From: Nocardioides luteus
GTDB taxonomy: Bacteria; Actinomycetota; Actinomycetes; Propionibacteriales; Nocardioidaceae
Assembly (NCBI RefSeq): GCF_014648595.1
Contig: NZ_BMRK01000024.1
Location: forward strand, 1-61,595
DNA: 61,595 nt
Reading direction: 5' to 3'
The notes under the pieces were generated by a model. It had not been told where the DNA came from, ran no database searches, and worked only from the letters and a program-made list of their open reading frames with translations. The position numbers and the translations under genes were made by a program. Each line of letters opens with the position of its first letter. The stretch's first letter is position 1. This document shows, piece by piece, positions 33,381 through 43,233 of the stretch.

Positions 33381-35069
33381 GTGAACCGACCCCACAGAAA
33401 CCAGCGCCTCGGCGCCCTCGCTGCAGCGACGGTGACGGCCGTCGGCGCCGCCACCACCATCCTGGCCATGTCCGGTCCCGCCGGCGCGGCCGACGGCCCG
33501 GCACCGCTGATCGGCGCCGAGAAGTCGACTGCCATCGACAACTCCTACATCGTCGTGATGAAGGGCAACGGCGCCGCGGCCAAGGCCAACGCGGCCGACG
33601 CCCGCGCGCTCGCGAAGAAGAAGGGAGGCTCGGTGAAGTACGCCTACGACAAGGCGGTCACCGGCTTCTCCGCAACGCTCGACGCCGAGGCGCTCGACGC
33701 GCTCCGCAAGGACCCCGACGTCGCGTACGTCGAGGCCAACCAGGTCGTCAAGGCCAGTGGCGACCAGGCCAACCCCACGTGGGGTCTGAACCGCATCGAC
33801 CAGCGCAACCTGCCGCTGAACTCGAACTACCACTACGACTACACCGGCTCGGGGGTGAAGGCCTACATCATCGACACCGGCATCCGCTCCGCCCACTCGG
33901 AGTTCGGTGGCCGGGTGACCTCGGGCTACACCGCCATCGGGTCCAGCACCGAGGACGAGAACGGCCACGGCACCCACGTCGCCGGCACCGTCGGTGGCTC
34001 GACGTACGGCGTCGCCAAGAGCGTCACGCTCGTGCCGGTCCGGGTGCTCGACGCCTCCGGCTCCGGTACGACCGCCGGTGTGATCGCGGGCGTGAACTGG
34101 GTGACCTCCAACCACACCTCCGGTCCCGCGGTGGCCAACATGTCCCTCGGTGGCGGGGTCTCGTCGACCCTCGACTCCGCGGTCTCGAGCTCGATCGCCG
34201 ACGGCGTCACGTACGCCGTCGCCGCGGGCAACGACTACGGCGCGAACGCGTGCAACGGCTCGCCGTCGCGGGTCTCGGGCGCGCTGACCGTCGGGTCGAC
34301 AACCAGTTCCGACGCCCGGTCGGACTTCTCCAACATCGGCTCCTGCGTCGACCTGTTCGCGCCGGGTTCCTCGATCACCTCGGCGTGGCACACCTCCAAC
34401 ACCGCGACCAACACGATCTCGGGTACGTCGATGGCGACCCCGCACGTCGCCGGTGTGGCCGCGCTCTACCTGCAGGCGCACCCGACGGCCTCGCCGTCGT
34501 CGGTCTCCTCGGCGATCGTCTCCAACGCCACCACCGGCGTGGTCGGCTCGCCGGGCTCCGGTTCCCCCAACCGTCTCCTCTACTCCCTGTGGAGCGGTGG
34601 CACCGACCCCGACCCGACGGACCCGCCGACCACGGGAAACCTGCTGGTCAACCCGGGCTTCGAGTCGGGCGCGACCGGCTGGAGCTCCTCGCCGGGCGTG
34701 ATCGACAGCTCGTCGAGCGCGCCCGCGCGCTCGGGCTCCTACAAGGCGTGGCTGAACGGCTACGGCTCCACCCACACCGACACCCTCTCGCAGACGGTGA
34801 CCCTGCCGTCGACGAGCAAGACGCTGTCGTTCTACCTGCGGGTGGCCTCCAACGAGACGACCACGACGACGGCGTACGACAAGCTGACCGTCAAGATCGG
34901 CTCGACCACCCTGGCGACCTACTCCAACCTGAACAAGGGCTCCTCGTACTCGTTGAAGTCCTTCTCGCTGGCCGCCTACGCCGGTAGCACCGTCACGCTG
35001 ACGTTCACCGGCACCGAGGACTCCTCGCTCGGGACCAGCTTCCTGATCGACGACACCTCCATCGCCTGA
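33381..35069 (+). CDS. secreted subtilase (S8, proteinase-K-like) with C-terminal beta-domain
   Basis: 562 residues from GTG 33381 (GACGGGAG ribosome-binding site). A Sec signal peptide (about 1-35, ending GPAGAAD) is followed by an I9 propeptide (SYIVVMKGNG ... DPDVAYVEANQ). The S8 catalytic domain has its triad at AYIIDTGI (Asp), ENGHGTHVAGT (His) and SGTSMATPHVAG (Ser). After a Pro/Asp linker (DPDPTDPPTTG) comes a ~145-residue jelly-roll-like domain (NLLVNPGFESGATGW ... SFLIDDTSIA) of the kind that binds carbohydrate or acts as a P-domain. An exported protease. It is followed by a second subtilase without the extra domain. Confidence 0.93.
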   Translation: MNRPHRNQRLGALAAATVTAVGAATTILAMSGPAGAADGPAPLIGAEKSTAIDNSYIVVMKGNGAAAKANAADARALAKKKGGSVKYAYDKAVTGFSATLDAEALDALRKDPDVAYVEANQVVKASGDQANPTWGLNRIDQRNLPLNSNYHYDYTGSGVKAYIIDTGIRSAHSEFGGRVTSGYTAIGSSTEDENGHGTHVAGTVGGSTYGVAKSVTLVPVRVLDASGSGTTAGVIAGVNWVTSNHTSGPAVANMSLGGGVSSTLDSAVSSSIADGVTYAVAAGNDYGANACNGSPSRVSGALTVGSTTSSDARSDFSNIGSCVDLFAPGSSITSAWHTSNTATNTISGTSMATPHVAGVAALYLQAHPTASPSSVSSAIVSNATTGVVGSPGSGSPNRLLYSLWSGGTDPDPTDPPTTGNLLVNPGFESGATGWSSSPGVIDSSSSAPARSGSYKAWLNGYGSTHTDTLSQTVTLPSTSKTLSFYLRVASNETTTTTAYDKLTVKIGSTTLATYSNLNKGSSYSLKSFSLAAYAGSTVTLTFTGTEDSSLGTSFLIDDTSIA

Positions 35070-35084
35070 TCCGCTCTCTCTCGC

Positions 35085-35117
35085 GCCGGGTCGCCCGCTC
35101 ATCGCGGGCGGCCCGGT
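35085..35117. terminator. terminator between the two subtilase genes
   Basis: A 14-bp stem with one G-T type mismatch (35085-35098 with 35104-35117), then TGTTGTTCT. It separates the two protease transcripts. Confidence 0.7.
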
Positions 35118-35174
35118 GTGTTGTTCTGGGAATGTTCCCAGGATGTTCCCAGGTGTTCACCTTGGTATCTGCAC

Positions 35175-35229
35175 GTTGCTGCAGTGCGAAGAGTTGGGTC
35201 GTTACGGGTTCTACGTAACGTGATTACGT
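35175..35229 (+). promoter_or_regulatory. upstream block shared by the two subtilase genes, copy 2
   Basis: GTTGCTGCAGTGCGAA (35175-35190) and GATTACGT (35222-35229). It is fully intergenic here, 215 bp before the GTG of the second subtilase. Confidence 0.55.
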
Positions 35230-35389
35230 GGTTGACCGAACGCTTCGGGTTGCGGCCGTAGGGAGGGCGCAGGGCGTTCGGCCGGCACGTGTGATGTCTG
35301 CGCGTGGAATCCCCCACAGGCGGTTCCCAAGTCCGGTGAAAAGAATGGTTGTGGCCCCACGAGGGCCGCACGATGACGGGAGTCAGTTC

Positions 35390-36607
35390 GTGAACCGAAC
35401 CATCAAGAACCGGGCCTTCAAGGCACCGGCAGTCATCTCGGCCGTCGCTGTCGGAGCAGCAGCCTCGGCGATCGCCTTCACCGTCCCGGCCGGTGCCGCG
35501 GACAGTCCGGCGCCGCTGCGCGGTACGGACGCCTCGACCGCAATCGAGGGTGAGTACATCGTCGTCATGAAGAAGCAGGGCGGCAGCGACGTGGCGAAGT
35601 CCGAGGCCAAGTCGGTCCGTGGTGAGGCGCGCGCCGCCGGCGGCGACGTACGCCAGGTCTTCAACACCGCGTTCAACGGCTTCTCCGCCGAGCTCGACAA
35701 GGACGCGCTCGCCGAGGTCCGGTCCAACCCGGACGTCGCCTACGTGCAGGCCAACCACCGCTACACCACCCAGGGCGACCAGGCCGACCCGACGTGGGGT
35801 CTCGACCGTGTCGACCAGGCCGAGCTCCCGCTCGACAGCAACTACCACTACGACCAGACCGGTGCCGGCGTGACCGCCTACATCATCGACACCGGTGTCG
35901 CGACCGACCACTCGGAGTTCGAGGGCCGCATCGGCGAGGGCTTCGACGCCGTCGACAACGACTCCGACCCGACCGACGGCAACGGCCACGGCACCCACGT
36001 CGCCGGCACCGTCGCGGGCACCACCTACGGTCTGGCCAAGGAGGCCACGATCGTCCCGGTCCGCGTCCTCGACGACAACGGCTCCGGCACCACCGAGGGT
36101 GTCGTCGCCGGCATCGAGTGGGTCACCGAGAACCACACCGACGGCCCGGCCGTCGCCAACATGTCGCTCGGTGGCGGCAACGACGCCGCCCTCGACGCGG
36201 CCGTCCAGGCCTCGATCGCCGACGGCGTGACCTACGCCGTCGCCGCCGGCAACGAGAGCTCCGACGCCTGCGGCTCCTCGCCGGCAGCCGTCCCGGAGGC
36301 GATCACCGTCGGTGCCACCGACGACACCGACGCCGCCGCGAGCTTCTCCAACACCGGTGAGTGCCTCGACATCTTCGCCCCCGGCGTCGACATCACCTCG
36401 GCCTGGAACGACGGCTCGACCAACACCATCTCCGGTACGTCGATGGCGACCCCCCACGTCGCCGGTGCCGCCGCGCTCTACCTCGAGGCGAACCCCTCGG
36501 CCACCCCGGCCGACGTCGCCGAAGGCCTGACCGGCGCCGCCACCCCCGACGTGGTCACCAACCCGGGCACCGGTTCCCCGAACCTGCTGCTCACCAACCT
36601 GTTCTGA
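35390..36607 (+). CDS. secreted subtilase (S8, proteinase-K-like), no extra domain
   Basis: 405 residues from GTG 35390, again with GACGGGAG upstream. A signal peptide (ends PAGAAD) and I9 propeptide (EYIVVMKKQGG ... NPDVAYVQANH) precede the S8 domain. The triad is AYIIDTGV (Asp), GNGHGTHVAGT (His) and SGTSMATPHVAG (Ser). It ends shortly after the catalytic domain (NLLLTNLF). It is clearly related to the preceding subtilase over signal, propeptide and catalytic domain, so the pair arose by tandem duplication with later gain or loss of the C-terminal domain. It ends with its own terminator. Confidence 0.93.
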   Translation: MNRTIKNRAFKAPAVISAVAVGAAASAIAFTVPAGAADSPAPLRGTDASTAIEGEYIVVMKKQGGSDVAKSEAKSVRGEARAAGGDVRQVFNTAFNGFSAELDKDALAEVRSNPDVAYVQANHRYTTQGDQADPTWGLDRVDQAELPLDSNYHYDQTGAGVTAYIIDTGVATDHSEFEGRIGEGFDAVDNDSDPTDGNGHGTHVAGTVAGTTYGLAKEATIVPVRVLDDNGSGTTEGVVAGIEWVTENHTDGPAVANMSLGGGNDAALDAAVQASIADGVTYAVAAGNESSDACGSSPAAVPEAITVGATDDTDAAASFSNTGECLDIFAPGVDITSAWNDGSTNTISGTSMATPHVAGAAALYLEANPSATPADVAEGLTGAATPDVVTNPGTGSPNLLLTNLF

Positions 36608-36627
36608 GCCGACGCTCTGACCTGAAC

Positions 36628-36664
36628 GCCGTTGGGGCCGTCCGGGAGGGGCGGCCCCAACGGC
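36628..36664. terminator. terminator behind the second subtilase
   Basis: A perfect 13-bp stem GCCGTTGGGGCCG (36628-36640) with 36652-36664 and an 11-nt loop. Confidence 0.75.
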
Positions 36665-36685
36665 TATGTGTGTTGTTCGGGTCGA

Positions 36686-36858
36686 CCGCTGGTCGAGCCG
36701 GGAGGCCGGGTCCGCTGAGAGATCGGGTCCACCGCTGGTCGAGCCGGGAGGCCGCCTGCGGCCGAGCGTGTCGAGACCAACACGGTCCCATCGAGAGCGT
36801 AGGGGACTGTGTTGGTCTCGACACGCCTCCGCCTGGCGGCTCCGGCGGCTCGATCAGC
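36686..36858. repeat. inverted-repeat element related to the dispersed core
   Basis: Arms 36734-36783 and 36809-36858 are inverted copies: the inner 18 bp (GTGTCGAGACCAACAC side) are identical and the outer 13 match at 12. The left end, 22 bp starting CCGCTGGTCGAGCCGG, also occurs as a direct copy at 36686-36707. The region 36665-36898 contains no gene. The inner arm TGTCGAGACC belongs to the same family as the 19-bp core. Confidence 0.65.
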
Positions 36859-36898
36859 CGGGCCGTGTTCGGGCGGCTCGACCAGCGGGGCCGGTCCG

Positions 36899-37582
36899 CT
36901 ACGCCGGCTTGGTCCAGGCGATGGTGTGCCGGAACCCCAGCCGTCGGCGGATCGAGGCACCGGGCATGACGTCTCCGACGACCTTGCGCAGCTCGTCGAG
37001 GGGCATCGTCGGATCCGTGACCGGGAACGCCGGGGGCTGGGCGCCGTCGGTGCTGGGCCAGGGGTGCTTGACGTAGCCGATCACCGGGTTCGTGACGGCG
37101 GAGGCGAGGTCCCAGAGGTGGTCGGTCGGGCTGGCCGGAGGGGCGAGGCCGACGGCCAGGAAGCGGCCGCCCGGAGCGAGGAGCCGGCGGACCGTCGTGA
37201 GGGCCTCGGCCACGTCGAGGTGGTGGAGGACGGCGACCATGGTGACCAGGTCGAACGGGCCGGTCGCCGAGGCCCAAGGTCCGCCGTCGATGGTGACGTT
37301 CGGGAGGCCGGCGCACCGGTCAGCGGCCCGCTGACGCATGTCCGGGTCCACATCGTTCCCGGTCACCGTGCCGAACCTCGGCGAGAGCGTCGCCACGAGC
37401 TCGCCTCGGCCGCAACCGACGTCCAGGGCCGATCCTCGCCGCTCCGGCAGGTTGGCCAGGATCCAGCTGTGGAAGTGGTCGTTGTGGCTCCATGGGTGCC
37501 GGGCGTTGAGCTCGGTCATCGTCCGCGCCACGGTCCCTCCGGCGAACTTCTCCGCCCACGTGCGTAGTGCCATGCCCGGCAT
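36899..37582 (-). CDS. class I SAM-dependent methyltransferase
   Basis: 227 residues. The SAM-binding motif I is ALDVGCGRGELV, the acidic loop is GNDVDPDMRQRA, motif II is FDLVTMVAVLHHLD and the post-motif is LLAPGGRFLAVGLAPP, as in Methyltransf_11/12-type enzymes. The substrate is unknown. Two ATGs three codons apart (37582 and 37573) are possible starts. It is divergent from the radical SAM gene; its upstream region must share 37583-37670 with it. Confidence 0.88.
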   Translation of the reverse strand: MPGMALRTWAEKFAGGTVARTMTELNARHPWSHNDHFHSWILANLPERRGSALDVGCGRGELVATLSPRFGTVTGNDVDPDMRQRAADRCAGLPNVTIDGGPWASATGPFDLVTMVAVLHHLDVAEALTTVRRLLAPGGRFLAVGLAPPASPTDHLWDLASAVTNPVIGYVKHPWPSTDGAQPPAFPVTDPTMPLDELRKVVGDVMPGASIRRRLGFRHTIAWTKPA

Positions 37583-37628
37583 TGTGTCCCCGCGGCGCCA
37601 GGTTTGGTAGCAGGGTCGGGGAGCGGCG

Positions 37629-37634
37629 TACGCT
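37629..37634 (+). promoter_or_regulatory. -10 box TACGCT of the radical SAM gene
   Basis: TACGCT is followed by 5 nt and an ATG at 37640 that opens a six-codon ORF. Transcription should start at about that ATG. Confidence 0.5.
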
Positions 37635-37639
37635 TGGGG

Positions 37640-37660
37640 ATGATCGTTCCCGAGCTTTGA
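37640..37660 (+). CDS. possible leaderless leader peptide (MIVPEL)
   Basis: ATG-ATC-GTT-CCC-GAG-CTT-TGA. If transcription begins where the -10 box predicts, the mRNA starts with this ATG. The stop overlaps the TGAGG Shine-Dalgarno sequence (37658-37662) of the downstream gene, so its translation would deliver ribosomes to that site. It is too short for coding statistics; the evidence is position only. Confidence 0.35.
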   Translation: MIVPEL

Positions 37661-37670
37661 GGTGCCCATC

Positions 37671-39641
<1,971 letters not shown>

Positions 39642-39731
39642 TCCTCTGCTCGGGGAGCCGCGGTGCGTCACCCGGTGACCGCAACTTTCGAACAGGTGTG
39701 GGGAAGTGACACCCGAATGCGGACTCGGCCC

Positions 39732-39763
39732 CGCCAGAATCCTGCAGATGCGGGATTCTGGCG
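39732..39763. terminator. terminator between the radical SAM gene and the NUDIX pseudogene
   Basis: CGCCAGAATCC (39732-39742) pairs perfectly with 39753-39763, with three more inner pairs around AGAT. It serves two convergent genes. Confidence 0.7.
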
Positions 39764-39794
39764 ACGCACCGAGCCTGCCTGAGGGCCGAGCGAC

Positions 39795-40264
39795 TCAGAC
39801 GAGGGTGGCCGCGCGGCGAACCAGTTCGGGAAGGTTCTCCGGGAAATAGACGGCCTTGGTCGTCTCGAGATCGTCGACGGACCACCAGCGCCACGCGATC
39901 ACGGTGCGCCGCTCGAGATCGGTCCATCCGTCGGTGACGAGAGCCGTTCGGGTCGTGCGCGCGGCGACGAAGTGCTCGACCTGGCGAAACTCGACACCAT
40001 GGCTCCAGAAGTCGACCTCGCGGCGATGATGCACGTCGACGATGTGCAGCACGCGCAGACCGGTCTCCTCCTCCACCTCGCGGTGTGCTGTTTCGATGAG
40101 CGACTCGTCGCCGTCGACTCCGCCGCCCGCGGTGAACCACCACTCAGTGATACCGCTCGGCCGGACGGATCTCGTCCCTGGAACAGCAGCACCCGGGACC
40201 GCTCGTCCAGCAGGAGGACGCGGACGGCCGTGCGAGTCGCCGTCTCAGCCTGATCCTTGTCCAT
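39795..40264 (-). pseudogene. NUDIX hydrolase gene with a frameshift
   Basis: The first 37 codons (ATG 40264: MDKDQAETATRT AVRVLLLDERSRVLLFQG RDPSGR) are in one frame. The rest is in another: ITEWWFTAGGGVDGDESL, REVEEETGLRV, then a normal NUDIX C-terminus to 39795. Together they make a complete NUDIX protein with an intact Nudix box (GGGV...E...REVEEETG). A single missing base near 40150-40155 (GAGCGGTATC) separates the halves. It is either a recent inactivating deletion or a sequencing error. A TACGCT -10 box 6 nt before the ATG shows the promoter is intact. Confidence 0.75.
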
Positions 40265-40270
40265 GCGCCG

Positions 40271-40276
40271 AGCGTA
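40271..40276 (-). promoter_or_regulatory. -10 box TACGCT, leaderless start of the NUDIX gene
   Basis: On the reverse strand TACGCT is followed by 6 nt and ATG 40264. Confidence 0.45.
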
Positions 40277-40323
40277 TCGACAGGAATGCTGCCGGCCTGA
40301 GAAGCGGGACCTCGGATCTGCCG

Positions 40324-40707
40324 TCAGCCGATCGCTGCGGTCGCCTCGATCTCGATGAGCACGTCGGGGCGGAAGAGGCCGGCGACCTGGATCAGGGAGC
40401 TGGCCGGTGGGCGGGTGGTGTCGACGAACTCGTCGCGCATCGACCGGATCAGCGGGAGCTCGTCGGTGGCGGTGACGAAGTAGGTCAGCTTGACCACGTC
40501 GGCCCAGGTGGCACCGGCGGCGGTGAGGGCGATGCCGAGGTTGACGAAGGTCTGGCGGGTCTGTGCCTCCCAGCCCTCGGCGACGGTGCCGTCGGCGGTG
40601 ATGCCGACCTGGCCGGAGGTCACCACGAGGCGAGCGCCGGGGTCGGTGATCACGGCATGGCTGTAGCCGGCGGGGGTGGGCAGGTCCTCGGGGGTCACGA
40701 AATCCAC
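40324..40707 (-). CDS. RidA/YjgF-family protein
   Basis: 127 residues from GTG 40707. The family pattern is visible: YSHAVITDPGARLVVTSGQVG near the start, QTRQTFVNLGIALTAAGATWADVVKLTYFVT in the middle and the C-terminal PDVLIEIEATAAIG. The conserved Arg of true RidA deaminases (usually in the stretch before the last strand, AR/SR-P-A) is represented by TTRPPASSLIQVAGL. Canonical members hydrolyse reactive enamine/imine intermediates; this one may belong to another YjgF subfamily. It is divergent from a GNAT gene with 68 bp between starts. Confidence 0.85.
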   Translation of the reverse strand: MDFVTPEDLPTPAGYSHAVITDPGARLVVTSGQVGITADGTVAEGWEAQTRQTFVNLGIALTAAGATWADVVKLTYFVTATDELPLIRSMRDEFVDTTRPPASSLIQVAGLFRPDVLIEIEATAAIG

Positions 40708-40713
40708 TCGCCG

Positions 40714-40719
40714 ACGATA
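40714..40719 (-). promoter_or_regulatory. -10 box TATCGT, leaderless start of the RidA-like gene
   Basis: On the reverse strand TATCGT is followed by 6 nt and GTG 40707. Confidence 0.45.
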
Positions 40720-40762
40720 GGCCCGACCGTGCCGACGCGCGAACGAATAGTTCGGGCGGCCA

Positions 40763-40768
40763 TAGGGT
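40763..40768 (+). promoter_or_regulatory. -10 box TAGGGT, leaderless start of the GNAT gene
   Basis: TAGGGT is followed by 7 nt and GTG 40776. It decides the start against GTG 40767. Confidence 0.45.
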
Positions 40769-40775
40769 GACCCCC

Positions 40776-41267
40776 GTGAGCGACACGTTCGAGATACGTC
40801 GGGCCGGACCGGAGGATGCGCCCGTCCTGGCCGGCCTGCGCCGGGCCTGGGTGGAGGAGATGGCGAGGCAGGAGGTCGACGATCCCGGGTTCGAGGAGCG
40901 GTTCGACGAGTGGATGCGCAGGGAGCACGAGCAGCGGGTGACCTGGCTGGGGTGCGTCGACGGTGAACCTGCGGGCATGGTCAACATGCTCGTCTTCACC
41001 CGGATGCCGAAGCCGGGCCGTGGCTCCTCGCGATGGGGCTACCTGGCCAACTTCTACGTCCGCCGCGAGCACCGCAACGGCGGGCTCGGGGCCGCGATGC
41101 TGGCCGAGTTGACCGCGCACGCCGACCGCGAGGACTTCGCACGCGTCGTCCTCAGCCCCAGCGACAGGTCGGTGCCGTTCTACGAGCGCGGCGGGTTCCG
41201 GGCGGCGTACGACCTGATGATCCGGCCTCAGTCGACCGGCCGCACCCAGCGTCGCCACTCCGACTGA
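40776..41267 (+). CDS. GNAT-family N-acetyltransferase
   Basis: 163 residues. The GNAT fold is visible: FEIRRAGPEDAPVLAGLRRAW at the N-terminus, WGYLANFYVRREHRNGGLGAAM (acetyl-CoA loop R-x-x-G-x-G with a substitution at one Gly) and VLSPSDRSVPFYERGGF (strand 6/7). The substrate is unknown. The 3' end overlaps the convergent GNAT gene by 40 bp. Confidence 0.85.
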   Translation: MSDTFEIRRAGPEDAPVLAGLRRAWVEEMARQEVDDPGFEERFDEWMRREHEQRVTWLGCVDGEPAGMVNMLVFTRMPKPGRGSSRWGYLANFYVRREHRNGGLGAAMLAELTAHADREDFARVVLSPSDRSVPFYERGGFRAAYDLMIRPQSTGRTQRRHSD

Positions 41268-41650
41268 GCCCGGTAGCCCGAGCTCTTCCACAGGGACTGG
41301 CCGAGCTCGTTGCCCTCGAGCACCATCGCGTCGATCCGGCCGGCACCCAGCGCGACGAGGCGGGTCTCGGCGTCGGCGAGGAGACGCCGGGCGAGCCCCT
41401 GGCGGCGTACGTCGGGGTGGACCGCCAACCGGTAGAGGTGGGCGCGCCAGCCGTCCCAGCCCGAGATCAGCGAGCCGACGATCCGGCCGTCGGCGGTCAC
41501 CGCGACCGTACACGCGTCGGGGTCCCGGGCGATCAGTGTCTCGATCTTGTCGCCGGAGTCGGTCGGCCGCGCGTCGTTCTCCGCAGCCACCTCCCACAGC
41601 TCCATGAGCGCGGGGACGTCGAGAGGAGTGGCGGCCCGAAGTTCGATCAC
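41228..41650 (-). CDS. GNAT-family N-acetyltransferase
   Basis: 140 residues from GTG 41650. MIELRAATPLDVPALMELWEVAA opens the fold, LYRLAVHPDVRRQGLARRLLADAE is the acetyl-CoA loop (Q/R-x-x-G-x-A), and the tail GNELGQSLWKSSGY matches the late motif. It is typical of small single-domain GNATs. It is tail-to-tail with the GNAT at 40776. Its start faces a 30-bp-arm hairpin (41673-41746) shared with the SnoaL-like gene. Confidence 0.87.
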   Translation of the reverse strand: MIELRAATPLDVPALMELWEVAAENDARPTDSGDKIETLIARDPDACTVAVTADGRIVGSLISGWDGWRAHLYRLAVHPDVRRQGLARRLLADAETRLVALGAGRIDAMVLEGNELGQSLWKSSGYRAQSEWRRWVRPVD

Positions 41651-41672
41651 GGCGGGAGTCTCTCACGGGATC

Positions 41673-41746
41673 GGCGGGGTACGACGGGGAGTTCGGCAGG
41701 GGATACCAAGCAGTAACCCCTGTCGAACTCCCCGTCGTACCCCGCC
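41673..41746. repeat. long hairpin (30-bp arms) in a divergent promoter region
   Basis: Arms 41673-41702 and 41717-41746 pair at 29 of 30 positions around a 14-nt loop. The region lies between the starts of the GNAT gene (reverse) and the SnoaL-like gene (forward), and the right arm ends 10 bp before the forward -10 box. It is too long for an ordinary operator; an insertion (MITE-like) or structured regulatory element is possible. Confidence 0.75.
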
Positions 41747-41755
41747 CACCACCGC

Positions 41756-41761
41756 TAGATT
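41756..41761 (+). promoter_or_regulatory. -10 box TAGATT, leaderless start
   Basis: TAGATT is followed by 6 nt and ATG 41768. Confidence 0.5.
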
Positions 41762-41767
41762 CCCGCC

Positions 41768-42136
41768 ATGACCGACAACGCCACCCTCGGACGTACGTAT
41801 CTGCAGCTCCTCGAAGGCCGCGACTGGGACGCCTGGACGGCCCTGCTCGACGAGGACGTCGTCTACGACATGCCGCAGACCCGCGAGCTGATCACGGGAC
41901 GCGAGCGGTTCCTCGAGTTCAACCAGACCTATCCGGGCGAGTGGCACCTGACCGCGAAGACCGTGATCGCCGACGAGGAGCGAGTCGTGGTGTGGTTCGA
42001 CTGGAGCATGGGCGAGGAATCGGGGGAGTCGCAGACGTTCCTCGAGGTCAGCGACGGCCGCATCACCCGCGTGACGGACTTCTGGCCGGAGGCGTACGAG
42101 CCGCCGGAGCGAGCCGTGCCGGTCGAGCGCTACTGA
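41768..42136 (+). CDS. SnoaL-like / NTF2-fold protein
   Basis: 122 residues with the alpha+beta-barrel pattern of SnoaL-like proteins: YLQLLEGRDWDAWTALLDEDVVYDMPQT, then RERFLEFNQTYPGEWHLTAKTVIADEERVVVWFDW, and the late strand-rich FLEVSDGRITRVTDFWPE. These small proteins serve as isomerases, hydrolases or ligand-binding proteins; the catalytic residues vary, so no reaction is assigned. The stop overlaps the end of the convergent EEP gene by 7 bp. Confidence 0.8.
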   Translation: MTDNATLGRTYLQLLEGRDWDAWTALLDEDVVYDMPQTRELITGRERFLEFNQTYPGEWHLTAKTVIADEERVVVWFDWSMGEESGESQTFLEVSDGRITRVTDFWPEAYEPPERAVPVERY

Positions 42137-43134
42137 CCGCAGTGGCCGGCGCCGCGCATCGCGAAGTCGATGCTGACGGCGTGGTGGTCGGAGAGACGGG
42201 TGGGGGAGACGCGCCCCTTGCCGGTGGAGAGCCAGGAGTTGCGAAGAAGGTAGTCGACGCGCCCGCCGCCGTCGTGGCTGGCGCCGAGAGACGCGCCTGC
42301 GTCGGAGAGTGACGACAGCGCGGTGCCGAGGACGCCGGATCCGGAGCCGGCGTTGAGATCGCCGCCGAGGATCTTGGCACCGTCGTAGGCGTTGACCTTG
42401 GACATGACCGCTCCGATCTGCGTGCGCCGCAGCGAGTCGGAGGTGTGGTCGAGGTGGGTGTTGAAGACGACCAGACGCTGGCCCTCGACGATGATGTTGG
42501 CCCGCAGCACCCCACGCTGCTCCTTTCCGCCGCGGTTGGGCAGGTGGGTGTTGGAGGAGCCGTCGATGGGGAAGCGGGACAGGATGGCGTTGCCGTAGCC
42601 GCCGCGGTCGGTGATGTAGTCGTTGGCGCCGAAGACCGACTGCATCCCGAGGTGCGAGGCGATGATCCCGGGCTGGTCGACGTTGCCCGAGCGGCGACGG
42701 TTCTGGTCGACCTCCTGGAGGAGTACGACGTCGGCGCCGGCCGCACGGATCACGCCGGCGATGCCGCCGAGCTCACCGGGGGAGACCTTGCCGCCCTTGA
42801 TGTTGAAGGTCATCACGGTCAGGTTGCGCGGGACCTTGCACGGGTCGATCTTCGGTTTCTTCGGCTTCTTGGGGGCCTTGGCGATCACCGGAGGAGCGTC
42901 GAGCGGATCGAACTTCGGCAGCGGCTCCGCTCGGCGAGAGGCCCCGGCCGAGGGGCTCTCGGAGGGTGACGCGCTGGGGGTGGTGGAGGCGTCTGCGGAG
43001 GCCTGCTCGGAGTCGTTCAGCCGCGGCGCGACGAGGGTCAGGCCGGCGATGGCGCCGACAGTGAGAGCCACCGCGAGGATCGGCAGCAGCTGCTTGATGC
43101 GTACCGAGAACTTCCTGCTTCTGTGGTGGGTCAC
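42130..43134 (-). CDS. exported endonuclease/exonuclease/phosphatase (EEP)-family protein
   Basis: 334 residues from GTG 43134. An N-terminal membrane segment or signal (LLPILAVALTVGAIAGLTLV), a Ser/Pro/Lys-rich linker (to ~residue 100) and a DNase-I-like EEP domain follow. Its motifs are TVMTFNIKGG, VVLLQEVDQN, RLVVFNTHLDH, ILGGDLNAGSGS and the terminal LSDHHAVSIDF, the metal and catalytic positions of the family. Probably a secreted or anchored phosphodiesterase/nuclease. Substrates range from DNA to phospholipids and cannot be told. Confidence 0.87.
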   Translation of the reverse strand: MTHHRSRKFSVRIKQLLPILAVALTVGAIAGLTLVAPRLNDSEQASADASTTPSASPSESPSAGASRRAEPLPKFDPLDAPPVIAKAPKKPKKPKIDPCKVPRNLTVMTFNIKGGKVSPGELGGIAGVIRAAGADVVLLQEVDQNRRRSGNVDQPGIIASHLGMQSVFGANDYITDRGGYGNAILSRFPIDGSSNTHLPNRGGKEQRGVLRANIIVEGQRLVVFNTHLDHTSDSLRRTQIGAVMSKVNAYDGAKILGGDLNAGSGSGVLGTALSSLSDAGASLGASHDGGGRVDYLLRNSWLSTGKGRVSPTRLSDHHAVSIDFAMRGAGHCGQ

Positions 43135-43233
43135 CGCGCGAGTCTCCCATTTTTCGTATGCAAACCGTTACATTCCGTCGGTCACGCATCCTCGGATGGG
43201 TCATCACGCACTCGGAACGCCATAATCGGCTCC

